Below are positions 7,442 to 15,777 of a DNA stretch of 64,000 bases, in pieces. Numbering within the stretch: the stretch's first letter is position 1; each line of letters begins with the position of its first letter. Source of the stretch: Streptomyces cellulosae (lineage in GTDB: Bacteria; Actinomycetota; Actinomycetes; Streptomycetales; Streptomycetaceae). Under the pieces are notes generated by a model, which was given only the letters and a program-made list of their open reading frames with translations, did no database searches and was not told the origin of the DNA. The position numbers were made by a program, and so were the translations under genes. Location: assembly GCA_014655195.1 (NCBI GenBank), contig BNBH01000022.1, forward strand, positions 1 to 64,000, written 5' to 3'.

Positions 7442-10400
7442 CTAACGCTCCTGCTGGTGAGTGGGCCGCGGGAAGCTGCCGGTCTGTGCGGACCCGGCCT
7501 GACGACCCTGTGCGATACCCCGACGGAGATTGGTCAGCCGGCCGCGCACGTCATCGGGGGCGCGCGAGACCTGAGGACCGCTCTGGTGGTTCTGCTGCTG
7601 AGCCGTGCCCGGGACGAGGTTCGCCTTGGGCACCCGGCGCGGCAGGCCGGAGGTGGTGACGCCGCCCGCGGCCGGCTTGCGGACGCGTTCGGCCTGCTTG
7701 ACGAGCTCGTCGTTGGGCGAGCTGCGCCAGGCGGCATTGGACCGCTGCGAACCCGTGGGGCTCTGCGGCTGAGGGGACTGCTGCTGGGGCTGCTGCGGGG
7801 CGGCCGGCGCGGAGCCGTTGCCCTGCTCCTGCCCACCGCCCTGGCCGCCGCGGAACCAGTTGGTCTCCAGCGTGTCGTACAGCGGGGTGCGGCCGTCGCC
7901 CGGGCCGGTGGCCGGGGGCAGCGCCCACTGGTCGGACGGCTGGCGCTGCGGCTGCTGCGGGGCCTGCGGACGCGGCGGGACGGGAGCCCCGCCGTTCACC
8001 TGCGGACGCTCGAACTGGCCCGTGCCCGACGGGTCGGAGCCCGGACGGGCGGGCAGCGCGTACTGGCCGGTCGAGCCGTTGTTCTGGCCCTGGGCCGGGT
8101 ACTGGCCCGTGCCGTTTCCGTTGCCGTAGCCCTGCGGGGCGGGGAACTGGCCCGTGGAGGCCGGGTTCTGCGCGCCGTGGCGGCCGCCCTGCGGGGCGCC
8201 GAAGATGTCACCGCGGACGAACTGGCCCGAGTTCTGAGCCCCGTTGGCGCCGGGGCGGCCGTACTGGCCGGGAGCGTGCTGCTGCTCGTCGAACCGGGGG
8301 ATCTCCGCCGTGGCGCCGGGGCCCTGACGGTCGTCGAAGCGCGGCATCGCGGCCGTGCGGGAGACGTCCGGCTCGTCGTGGCCGCGCGGGGCGTCCACCG
8401 AGGGGCGCGGGGCCGGCGGGCGGGCGGTCTCGTCGCCCCAGCTCGGCGTGCGCTGCTGGTCGCCGCCCGGCAGCTCCGGACGGTCGTTGCCACGCGGCGG
8501 GAGCTGGGGACGGCGGCCGCGCTCGGGGGCGTTGCCCCGCTGCGGCGGCACCTGGCCCTGGTTCCCGGGCGCGGCCTGCGGGGCGCCCGGGCCCTGCTGC
8601 GCGAAGCCGGCGCCGGCGCCCGCCGGAGCGGGACGGCCCTGCGGGGGAGCGGAGGGAGCGCCCTGGTCGAAGAGCGAAGAGGTCTGATTGCCCGCCGGGG
8701 GACCGCCCTGCGGGCCCCGGCCGCCGGGACGGCCCGAGCCGTCCCGCCCGGGCAGCGCGGCCCGCGGGCCCTGACCGGCCCCGAGACGCCCGCCGGTGGC
8801 GCCGGCGCCGAGCGAACCGCCGCCGGACGGGCCGGCCCCGGCGGAACGCCGCGCGGCGGCGGCGCCCGCGGCGGCCTGCGCGGCGGCGGGACCGCTCGCG
8901 CCACCCGGCTGACCGGGCTTGCCCTGCGGCTTCTTGCCGCCCTGGGCGACGTCGACGGGCAGCATGACCAGCGCGGTCGTACCGCCGGAGTCGGACGGGC
9001 GGAGCTGGATGCGGATGCCGTGGCGCTGCGACAGACGGCCGACCACGAACAGACCCATGCGGCGGGAGACGGAGACGTCCACGGTGGGCGGCGAGGCGAG
9101 CCGCTCGTTGATCGCCGCGAGGTCCTCGGGGGACAGACCGATACCGGTGTCGTGGATCTCGATCAGCACACGGCCGTCGGGCAGCGCGTGACCGGTGACC
9201 TTGACCTTGGTCTGGGGGGAGGAGAACGAGGTCGCGTTCTCGAGCAGCTCGGCGAGGAGGTGCACGAGGTCGTTGACGACGCGGCCGGCCACCTCGGTGG
9301 ACGGCACGGCGGCCAGTTCGATGCGCTCGTACTGCTCCACCTCGGACGCGGCGGCGCGGAGCACGTCGACGAGCGGGACCGGACGGGTCCACCGGCGGCC
9401 GGGCTCCTCACCCGCGAGGACGAGGAGGTTCTCACCGTTACGGCGCATGCGGGTCGCGAGGTGGTCCAGCTTGAACAGCGAGGACAGCTGGTCCGGGTCG
9501 GCCTCGCGGGACTCGAGCTCGGAGATCAGCGACAGCTGGCGCTGGATCAGACCCTGGGAGCGGCGCGAGAGGTTGGTGAACATCGCGTTGACGTTGCCCC
9601 GCAGGAGGGCCTGCTCGGCGGCGAGGCGGACCGCCTCGCGGTGCACGTCGTCGAACGCCGCGGCCACACGGCCGATCTCGTCCCGGGAGTGCACACCGAC
9701 CGACTCGACGGTGGTGTCGACGTCCTGCGGGTCCGACTCGGAGAGCTGCTTGACCAGGTCGGGCAGGCGTTCCTGGGCGACCTTGGTCGCGGTCTCCTCC
9801 AGGCGGCGCAGCGACCGGATCATGGACCGGGCCACGACGAAGGCGCCGACCAGCGACACACCGAGCACGAGGAGGATCAGCGCACCGGAGATGATCGCGT
9901 CGCGCTCGGTGGCGTTCCGCAGCTCCCGGGCCTTCTGTTCCATCTCCTCGAGCAGTCTGAGCTCGATGTTCTTCATCTGCTGGATCTTGGTGGAGCTGTC
10001 GTCCAGCCAGTCACGGTAGGAACGCGCGCCCACCGACTGCAGACCGAACTCCGAGGCCACCGCGCGGCCCGCGTACTCGTCGGTCGCCTTGATCGTGGGG
10101 TTGCCCTCTTCGATGGGCAGCAGCAGCTCGGCGGCGGACTCCTCGCCGTAGATGCTCCGGAAGGCGCGCAGCTCGGACTTCTGGCTCTCCAGCGCGGACT
10201 GCGCGTAGAGCCGGTCGTTCTCGGCGATGTCGCCCTTGGTGGTGTTGCTCGCGGGGAGCGCCGCGGCGAGCACGGCGCGCTGGACCGACGCGTACTCCTT
10301 GGCGGAGGAGAACGACGACAGGGCACGCGTGCGCTGGATCATGTCGGGGTTGCTGGTCGCCTCCGCCATGTCCTGCGAGAGGTCGATCAGGTTCTCGATC

Positions 10401-11077
10401 AGGCGGTGGTAGCCCTCGACGGTCTGCGTGGAGTTGTTCTCCTGCTGGAACGCCGTGTTGCGGATCTTGGCGAGCTCGCTCAGGTCGCCGGCCAGTTGGA
10501 CGAGGTTGTCGCGGACGCCCTTGAGGTTGCCGTCCTTGCTCGCCGCGTCGATCTCCTCGGAGCTGTCGAGGAAGTTCGACATCGCGCGGTCGGTCTTCTC
10601 GCGGTAGCCCTTGACCGAGAAGTCCGTGCCCTTGCCGCCGTGGGCGAGCGGACCGGCCGACTGGTCGCGCTCCTCCTGGAGCGCGTGCGCCAGCTCGGTG
10701 GCCTGCTTGGTCATGTCCGTCAGCAGCTTCATGTTGTCGAGCTGCTGGATGTCGTCCATCGACTGCTGGATACGCAGCGCGCCGAGCGAGGTGGCCGCGA
10801 CCACCGGCAGCGCGAGCAGCGACACCAGACGGGTCGAGATCCGCCAGTTGCGCAGGGCTATTCGCGAACCCGGGCCGGTCGGGCCGGCGGGGGCGGCCGA
10901 CGGGGTGGCCGGGGGTGCGGACGGCGCGCCGGGGCGTTCGCCGCCGTTGCCACCGGGCTGGGTCGGGCCCTGGCCCTGGGCGTGCTGGGGCGAGGAGCTG
11001 ACGGCCTTGGGGCCAGTCCCGCCCTGCGGCTCCGGCTCCGCCGAAGCGCTGCCATCCCTCTTGAAACGTCCCTGCAC
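7442..11077 (-). CDS. cvnA: Conservon sensor-kinase-like protein CvnA (second copy)
   Basis: About 1211 aa. Order: 75-residue Pro/Gly-rich N-terminus; TM1 at about 79-100 (LVSLLALPVVAATSLGALRI); NIT-type extracytoplasmic region; TM2 at about 392-413 followed by HAMP; an HATPase domain at about 562-706 with HLLAELLENATSFSS and DTGIGLSPED; then a very long (about 500-residue) disordered Pro/Gly/Gln-rich tail. The chosen GTG start (MQGRFKRDGSAS) is preceded by the same AGAGGTTG box as the other cvnA; an upstream start 67 codons earlier (11278) looks like non-coding frame. It is first gene of its operon. Confidence 0.92.
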   Translation of the reverse strand: MQGRFKRDGSASAEPEPQGGTGPKAVSSSPQHAQGQGPTQPGGNGGERPGAPSAPPATPSAAPAGPTGPGSRIALRNWRISTRLVSLLALPVVAATSLGALRIQQSMDDIQQLDNMKLLTDMTKQATELAHALQEERDQSAGPLAHGGKGTDFSVKGYREKTDRAMSNFLDSSEEIDAASKDGNLKGVRDNLVQLAGDLSELAKIRNTAFQQENNSTQTVEGYHRLIENLIDLSQDMAEATSNPDMIQRTRALSSFSSAKEYASVQRAVLAAALPASNTTKGDIAENDRLYAQSALESQKSELRAFRSIYGEESAAELLLPIEEGNPTIKATDEYAGRAVASEFGLQSVGARSYRDWLDDSSTKIQQMKNIELRLLEEMEQKARELRNATERDAIISGALILLVLGVSLVGAFVVARSMIRSLRRLEETATKVAQERLPDLVKQLSESDPQDVDTTVESVGVHSRDEIGRVAAAFDDVHREAVRLAAEQALLRGNVNAMFTNLSRRSQGLIQRQLSLISELESREADPDQLSSLFKLDHLATRMRRNGENLLVLAGEEPGRRWTRPVPLVDVLRAAASEVEQYERIELAAVPSTEVAGRVVNDLVHLLAELLENATSFSSPQTKVKVTGHALPDGRVLIEIHDTGIGLSPEDLAAINERLASPPTVDVSVSRRMGLFVVGRLSQRHGIRIQLRPSDSGGTTALVMLPVDVAQGGKKPQGKPGQPGGASGPAAAQAAAGAAAARRSAGAGPSGGGSLGAGATGGRLGAGQGPRAALPGRDGSGRPGGRGPQGGPPAGNQTSSLFDQGAPSAPPQGRPAPAGAGAGFAQQGPGAPQAAPGNQGQVPPQRGNAPERGRRPQLPPRGNDRPELPGGDQQRTPSWGDETARPPAPRPSVDAPRGHDEPDVSRTAAMPRFDDRQGPGATAEIPRFDEQQHAPGQYGRPGANGAQNSGQFVRGDIFGAPQGGRHGAQNPASTGQFPAPQGYGNGNGTGQYPAQGQNNGSTGQYALPARPGSDPSGTGQFERPQVNGGAPVPPRPQAPQQPQRQPSDQWALPPATGPGDGRTPLYDTLETNWFRGGQGGGQEQGNGSAPAAPQQPQQQSPQPQSPTGSQRSNAAWRSSPNDELVKQAERVRKPAAGGVTTSGLPRRVPKANLVPGTAQQQNHQSGPQVSRAPDDVRGRLTNLRRGIAQGRQAGSAQTGSFPRPTHQQER

Positions 11078-11682
11078 TAGCGTCGCAACCTCTGAACCAG
11101 GCGCCCCTCCGCGTGAACGGCGAGGCACGGTGTCGGCGTCATAGGGGCGCCCTGAATACGCCCCCGTGGTGGTCGTGATTGTCCGGCGCCGGTTCCCCCA
11201 TCTCACCGCCACTCGGCGCGTGGTCGCGCCCCCTGTGCGCCGGCTCGATCCCTGCGGCGGTCCGTGAGATTCCAGCACAGTGCAGGATCTCCAACAAGGC
11301 CCGTGTGCTTACCCGTGACATACGTGACACCGTGTGTCCGCCGGGTCACCAGCCGTAGAGCGGGATCTCGCCCATTCCGGGCATACCGGCCTTGACTGGC
11401 AGGGGCGGGGCGGTGTCCCAGTCGGCATGATCAGGAGCGGAATGGTCGCTTCAGGGAGTCAATGTCCGATTCCGGTAACCGTGGCGCGCGCCCCGGATGC
11501 CCGGAATGTCACACGTATCGTGAGCAAACTCACACCGAGATCACCGTACCCGGCCCCGGGAGGCCGGGAATTGAATGTTTAGCCTGACGCTTTACAGGGA
11601 TGGCAGAACTGACAACCCGCGCCCGTCCGAGGTTCTTCCCGGACCTCCGGGCGCCCGTGCACAGGACAGGGTCAAGTAAACA
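11078..11682. other. Gene-free region upstream of the second conservon
   Basis: About 600 bases with less coding character than the surroundings. It must hold the (-) promoter of the conservon and the (+) promoter of the small ORF at 11683. An imperfect inverted repeat built on GAGATTCC and GGATCTC lies at 11266-11292. Several short CCGGAATG/CATTCCGG motifs recur at about 11375-11505. No tRNA, riboswitch or terminator could be recognised. Confidence 0.5.
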
Positions 11683-11871
11683 GTGAAGACGACGACGATG
11701 TTCCACAAGATCGCCAACCCGCGGCGCACCACGCTCGCGCACCTCGACGGTGCCGGCGATCTGCAGAAGCCGGTCCAGCAGGAGCACCCCGTCGAACTCC
11801 CGGCCCAGACAGCCAACCCCAAGCGCACCGTCCTCATGGAGATCCCGGTCACGGCCGGCGCCGCGAACTGA
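11683..11871 (+). CDS. Small protein of unknown function (62 aa)
   Basis: Short ORF starting at GTG (MKTTTMFHKIANPRRT...), with a weak purine-rich stretch about 11 bases upstream; the ATG five codons in (11698) is another possible start. It is hydrophilic with no signal peptide or membrane segment, and shows two related motifs, NPRRTTL near the start and NPKRTVL near the end. A perfect 16-bp terminator follows 53 bases after the stop, so it is a complete monocistronic unit between the conservon and the FAH hydrolase. Codon third positions are G/C-rich, which supports coding. I do not recognise the family. Confidence 0.65.
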   Translation: MKTTTMFHKIANPRRTTLAHLDGAGDLQKPVQQEHPVELPAQTANPKRTVLMEIPVTAGAAN

Positions 11872-11924
11872 CAGCGGTCCATACGCGCGGCCGCCGCGAA
11901 ACGCTCAACGCGCGCCGCGCGCCC

Positions 11925-11964
11925 ACGAGGGGCGCCCCACCCGCCGAGGTGGGGCGCCCCTCGT
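11925..11964 (+). terminator. Intrinsic terminator
   Basis: Perfect 16-bp stem (arm ACGAGGGGCGCCCCAC) with an 8-nt loop, ending the small ORF unit and preceding the FAH-hydrolase gene. Confidence 0.88.
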
Positions 11965-12044
11965 CGGTGCGCCGGGCCGGCACCCCTGCGCGTTAGCCTG
12001 GAGCGTCAGACTCCAGCCGCTTCAGTCAAGGGGACCAGCATCCC

Positions 12045-12821
12045 GTGCGCATCGCCAGATTCTCCATCGACGGGAACGTCGCCTTCGGCGCGGTCGAGGG
12101 CGAGAAGCAGGACGAGCTCGTCCTGGACATCATCAAGGGCATCCCGTTCGCGGACTTCGAGCTCTCCGGCACCAAGGTCCCGGTGAGCAAGGTCAGGCTG
12201 CTGCCCCCGGTGCTCCCCAACAAGGTGGTGGCCTTCGGGCGCAACTACGCGGACCACGCGAAGGAGATGGGCAACGAGGTGCCCGACGCCCCCTTCGCCT
12301 TCTTCAAGCCCGCCACCTCGGTCGTCGGCCCCGGCGACGAGATCCAGTACCCCTCCTTCTCGCAGGACGTGCACCACGAGGCCGAGCTCGCCGTGGTCAT
12401 CGGCCGGCTCTGCCGCGAGGTCCCGCGCGAACGCGTCAAGGACGTGATCTTCGGCTACACCTGCGCCAACGACGTCACCGCGCGCGACGTCCAGAAGCGC
12501 GAGAAGCAGTGGGCCCGGGCCAAGGGCTTCGACACCTCCTGCCCGCTCGGCCCCTGGGTGGAGACCGACCTCGACCCGCACGACCTGACGATCCAGCTCA
12601 CCGTCAACGGCGGCCAGCGCCAGCTCGGCCGCACCAGCGAGATGATCCACTCGATCGAGGACCTGATCGTCAACATCTCCGAGGCCATGACGCTGCTCCC
12701 GGGCGACGTCATCCTCACGGGCACCCCGGCTGGGGTCGGCCCCCTCCACGTCGGCGACGAGGTCGCCGTCACCATCGAAGGCATCGGCACTCTCACCAAC
12801 AAGGTTGTCAAGCGTGGCTAG
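12045..12821 (+). CDS. Fumarylacetoacetate hydrolase family protein
   Basis: 258-aa FAH-superfamily protein, a fold of metal-dependent hydrolases, isomerases and decarboxylases acting on ring-cleavage or ketoacid products. Visible signatures are VVAFGRNYADHAKEMG, HHEAELAVVIG (metal-binding Glu residues), GYTCANDVTARDVQ and ILTGTPAGVG. The length fits the small single-domain bacterial type such as acylpyruvases and 2-hydroxyhepta-2,4-diene-1,7-dioate isomerase-like proteins; the substrate cannot be told. GTG start after AAGGGGACC. Its end overlaps gltX by 8 bases, so the two are co-translated; this linkage is conserved in Streptomyces but has no obvious metabolic reason. Confidence 0.9.
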   Translation: MRIARFSIDGNVAFGAVEGEKQDELVLDIIKGIPFADFELSGTKVPVSKVRLLPPVLPNKVVAFGRNYADHAKEMGNEVPDAPFAFFKPATSVVGPGDEIQYPSFSQDVHHEAELAVVIGRLCREVPRERVKDVIFGYTCANDVTARDVQKREKQWARAKGFDTSCPLGPWVETDLDPHDLTIQLTVNGGQRQLGRTSEMIHSIEDLIVNISEAMTLLPGDVILTGTPAGVGPLHVGDEVAVTIEGIGTLTNKVVKRG

Positions 12822-14298
12822 CGCATCCGGCTCCTCCGTACGCGTCCGTTTCTGCCCGTCGCCCACCGGTAACCCCCACGTGGGCCTGGTCCGCACCGCC
12901 CTGTTCAACTGGGCGTTCGCCAAGCACCACGGCGGCACCCTGGTCTTCCGCATCGAGGACACCGACGCGGCCCGCGACTCCGAGGAGTCCTACAACCAGC
13001 TGCTGGACTCCATGCGCTGGCTGGGCTTCGACTGGGACGAGGGCCCCGAGGTCGGCGGCCCGCACGCGCCGTACCGCCAGTCGCAGCGCATGGACATCTA
13101 CCGCGACGTGGCACGGAAGCTGCTCGACGGCGGGTACGCCTACCACTGCTACTGCTCCCAGGAGGAGCTGGACAGCCGCCGCGAGGCCGCCCGCGCCGCC
13201 GGCAAGCCGTCCGGCTACGACGGCCACTGCCGCGAGCTCACCGCCGCGCAGGTCGAGCAGTACCAGGCGCAGGGCCGCGAGCCGATCGTCCGCTTCCGGA
13301 TGCCCGACGAGGCGATCACCTTCACCGACCTGGTCCGCGGCGAGATCACCTACCAGCCGGAGAACGTGCCGGACTACGGCATCGTGCGCGCCAACGGCGC
13401 CCCGCTGTACACGCTGGTCAACCCGGTGGACGACGCCCTGATGGAGATCACCCACGTCCTGCGCGGCGAGGACCTGCTCTCCTCCACCCCGCGCCAGATC
13501 GCCCTGTACAAGGCGCTGATCGAGCTGGGCGTCGCCAAGGAGATCCCCGCCTTCGGCCACCTGCCGTATGTGATGGGCGAGGGCAACAAGAAGCTCTCCA
13601 AGCGCGACCCGCAGTCCTCGCTCAACCTCTACCGCGAGCGCGGCTTCCTGCCCGAGGGCCTGCTCAACTACCTCTCGCTGCTCGGCTGGTCGCTCTCCGC
13701 GGACCAGGACGTCTTCACGATCGACGAGATGGTCGCCGCCTTCGACGTCTCCGACGTCAACCCCAACCCGGCGCGCTTCGACCTCAAGAAGTGCGAGGCG
13801 ATCAACGCCGACCACATCCGCATGCTGGACGTGAAGGACTTCGCCGAGCGCTGCCGCCCCTGGCTCCAAGCCCCCCACGCCCCCTGGGCCCCGGAGGCCT
13901 TCGACGAGGCCAAGTGGCAGGCCATCGCGCCGCACGCGCAGACCCGGGTGAAGGTGCTGTCGGAGATCACCGACAACGTCGACTTCCTGTTCCTGCCGGA
14001 GCCGGTCTTCGACGAGGCGTCCTGGAACAAGGCGATGAAGGAGGGCTCCGACGCCCTGCTGCGCACCGCCCGGGAGAACCTGGAGGCCGCCGACTGGACC
14101 TCCGCCGAGTCGCTGAAGGAGGCCGTCCTGGCCGCCGGCGAGGCCCATGGCCTCAAGCTCGGCAAGGCCCAGGCGCCGGTCCGCGTCGCCGTCACCGGCC
14201 GCACCGTCGGCCTGCCGCTCTTCGAGTCCCTCGAGGTGCTGGGCAAGGAGAAGTCCCTGGCCCGCATCGACGCGGCCCTGGCGCGGCTCGCCGGCTGA
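12814..14298 (+). CDS. gltX: Glutamyl-tRNA synthetase
   Basis: Class I aminoacyl-tRNA synthetase, 494 aa, attaching Glu to tRNA-Glu. Actinobacteria generally lack GlnRS, so this enzyme is probably non-discriminating and also makes Glu-tRNA-Gln for GatCAB. The HIGH-type motif is PSPTGNPHVG near the N-terminus and the KMSKS-type motif is KKLSKRD. Start GTG (MASASGSSVRVRFCPSPTG) was chosen to match the family N-terminus; a TTG three codons upstream (12805) is unnecessary. It lies just upstream of two tRNA-Gln and three tRNA-Glu genes. Confidence 0.97.
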   Translation: MASASGSSVRVRFCPSPTGNPHVGLVRTALFNWAFAKHHGGTLVFRIEDTDAARDSEESYNQLLDSMRWLGFDWDEGPEVGGPHAPYRQSQRMDIYRDVARKLLDGGYAYHCYCSQEELDSRREAARAAGKPSGYDGHCRELTAAQVEQYQAQGREPIVRFRMPDEAITFTDLVRGEITYQPENVPDYGIVRANGAPLYTLVNPVDDALMEITHVLRGEDLLSSTPRQIALYKALIELGVAKEIPAFGHLPYVMGEGNKKLSKRDPQSSLNLYRERGFLPEGLLNYLSLLGWSLSADQDVFTIDEMVAAFDVSDVNPNPARFDLKKCEAINADHIRMLDVKDFAERCRPWLQAPHAPWAPEAFDEAKWQAIAPHAQTRVKVLSEITDNVDFLFLPEPVFDEASWNKAMKEGSDALLRTARENLEAADWTSAESLKEAVLAAGEAHGLKLGKAQAPVRVAVTGRTVGLPLFESLEVLGKEKSLARIDAALARLAG

Positions 14299-14315
14299 CC
14301 TCGCACCCGCTGTTC

Positions 14316-14349
14316 AGGGGCGGCCCCGGAGATCTCCGGGGCCGCCCCT
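14316..14349 (+). terminator. Intrinsic terminator after gltX
   Basis: Perfect 34-base palindrome (17-base arms, AGGGGCGGCCCCGGAGA), followed by TTCG; 17 bases after the gltX stop. Confidence 0.85.
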
Positions 14350-14395
14350 TCGCGTTCCCCCGTGTCCTCCGGCCCGTCCCGGTACCGTCGGTGGC

Positions 14396-15127
14396 ATGGA
14401 CATCCGCGCCGTGGTCTGGGACGTCGACGACACGCTGTTCGACTACACCTCCGCCGACCGTGAGGGCATGCGCGCCCATCTCGTCACCGAGGGGCTGCTC
14501 GCGGGGTACGGCTCCGTCGAGGAGGCGCTGGCGCGCTGGCGGGAGATCACCGACCGGCAGTGGGCGCGGTTCGCCGCCGGCGAGGTCGACTTCGAGACCC
14601 AGCGCCGCGACCGCACCCGGGTGTTCCTCGGGCGTGAGCTGACCGACGCCGAGGCGGACGACTGGTTCGACCGCTACCTGGTCCACTACGAGTCCGCCTG
14701 GAGCCTGTTCCCGGACGTGCTGCCCGTGCTGGACGCCCTCGCCGGCAGCCACCGGCACGCCGTGCCCTCCAACTCCAGCCTGCATGTGCAGGACCGCAAG
14801 CTGCGGGTGCTGGGCGTGCACGACCGCTTCGAGGCGATCCTGTGCGCCGCCGAGCTGGGCGTCTCCAAGCCGGAGCCCGGCGCCTTCCTGGCCGCCTGCG
14901 ACGCCCTCGCGCTGCCCCCGGAACAGGTGGCCTACGTCGGTGACCACCCGGAGATCGACGGCCGGGGCGCCGCCGAGGCCGGGCTGCTCTCGGTGTGGAT
15001 CGACCGCTGCGACGCCCACGCCACCCTGGAGCCCCCGGCCGGTCCGCGCCGCATCGCGTCCCTCGCCGAACTGCCGTCCCTGCTGCGCGGCGATACTCGT
15101 TTTGGAGCGTCGTCGTCCTTCAGGTAA
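14396..15127 (+). CDS. HAD-superfamily hydrolase
   Basis: 243-aa haloacid-dehalogenase-type phosphatase. Motif I is VVWDVDDTLFD with the nucleophile/acid Asp pair (DxD). An alpha-helical cap follows (about residues 20-95), then motif II Ser in VPSNSS, motif III Lys in GVSKPEPGAF and motif IV GDHPEID. All catalytic positions are present, so it should be active; substrates of such proteins are small phosphorylated metabolites and cannot be predicted here. ATG start with an aspartate-rich N-terminus typical of the family. It stands alone between the gltX terminator and the tRNA cluster. Confidence 0.9.
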   Translation: MDIRAVVWDVDDTLFDYTSADREGMRAHLVTEGLLAGYGSVEEALARWREITDRQWARFAAGEVDFETQRRDRTRVFLGRELTDAEADDWFDRYLVHYESAWSLFPDVLPVLDALAGSHRHAVPSNSSLHVQDRKLRVLGVHDRFEAILCAAELGVSKPEPGAFLAACDALALPPEQVAYVGDHPEIDGRGAAEAGLLSVWIDRCDAHATLEPPAGPRRIASLAELPSLLRGDTRFGASSSFR

Positions 15128-15218
15128 TGTTCTTCCTGCGCCGCGGGGAGCGGGCCGGAAGGCCGGAGCCCCGAAGCGTAGAACTTGAACGAGATCCCCT
15201 CCGGGGCTTGCGTTCCAG

Positions 15219-15290
15219 TGGCCTATGGTGTAATTGGCAGCACGACTGATTCTGGTTCAGTTAGTCTTGGTTCGAGTCCAGGTAGGCCAG
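15219..15290 (+). tRNA. tRNA-Gln (CTG)
   Basis: 72-base cloverleaf. Acceptor stem TGGCCTA pairs with TAGGCCA, discriminator G. The anticodon arm ACTGA/TCAGT encloses loop TTCTGGT with anticodon CTG. T arm carries GGTTCGAGTCC. No encoded CCA. First of five tRNA genes. Confidence 0.95.
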
Positions 15291-15329
15291 CTCGCAGAGC
15301 TCATCTGCACCCGCGGATCACATCCGCAA

Positions 15330-15402
15330 GCCCCCGTTGTGTAGCGGCCTAGCACGCTGCCCTCTCAAGGCAGTAGCGCCGGTTCGAATCCGGTCGGGGG
15401 TA
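15330..15402 (+). tRNA. tRNA-Glu (CTC), copy 1
   Basis: 73-base cloverleaf. Acceptor GCCCCCG pairs with CGGGGGT (one G-T pair), discriminator A. Anticodon stem CTGCC/GGCAG with loop CTCTCAA, anticodon CTC. T arm CCGGTTCGAATCCGG. It differs from copies 2 and 3 by a compensated pair in the anticodon stem. Confidence 0.95.
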
Positions 15403-15464
15403 CAGATCCTTCCCGCGAGGACAGCCAGGGTAGCTCCCCCTGTCCCCGATGCAGGATCGCTAGG

Positions 15465-15537
15465 GCCCCCGTTGTGTAGCGGCCTAGCACGCCGCCCTCT
15501 CAAGGCGGTAGCGCCGGTTCGAATCCGGTCGGGGGTA
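15465..15537 (+). tRNA. tRNA-Glu (CTC), copy 2
   Basis: Same cloverleaf as copy 1 except anticodon stem CCGCC/GGCGG. Anticodon CTC, no encoded CCA. Confidence 0.95.
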
Positions 15538-15558
15538 CTGACTGGTCTAAACCATCAT

Positions 15559-15630
15559 TGGTCTATGGTGTAATTGGCAGCACGACTGATTCTGGTTCAG
15601 TTAGTCTTGGTTCGAGTCCAGGTAGACCAG
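15559..15630 (+). tRNA. tRNA-Gln (CTG), copy 2
   Basis: Identical to the first tRNA-Gln except for acceptor pair 4, where TGGTCTA pairs with TAGACCA, a compensated change. Anticodon CTG. Confidence 0.95.
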
Positions 15631-15657
15631 CAGGATCTGCGGAAACGCGTGATCCAC

Positions 15658-15730
15658 GCCCCCGTTGTGTAGCGGCCTAGCACGCCGCCCTCTCAAGGCG
15701 GTAGCGCCGGTTCGAATCCGGTCGGGGGTA
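15658..15730 (+). tRNA. tRNA-Glu (CTC), copy 3
   Basis: Matches tRNA-Glu copy 2, with anticodon stem CCGCC/GGCGG and anticodon CTC. Last gene of the cluster, followed by a terminator. Confidence 0.95.
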
Positions 15731-15736
15731 CACCGG

Positions 15737-15768
15737 CGAAAGCCCTCCACCTCGGTGGGGGGCTTTCG
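15737..15768 (+). terminator. Terminator of the tRNA cluster
   Basis: Stem CGAAAGCCC/GGGCTTTCG with a shorter inner pairing (CCAC/GTGG), 6 bases after the last tRNA. It likely also serves the convergent MerR gene, whose stop is 10 bases further. Confidence 0.8.
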
Positions 15769-15777
15769 TGCTGTCCG

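Noticed and set aside
8399..8425. Another copy of the dispersed repeat inside cvnA
   Set aside because: Only GGGGCGCGGGGCC matches; the diagnostic AAC-T/G-GCGCG part is absent, so GC-rich chance is enough.
7133..11080. 1315-aa open frame on the (+) strand
   Set aside because: Antisense shadow of the second cvnA and cvnB, with no domain or ribosome site.
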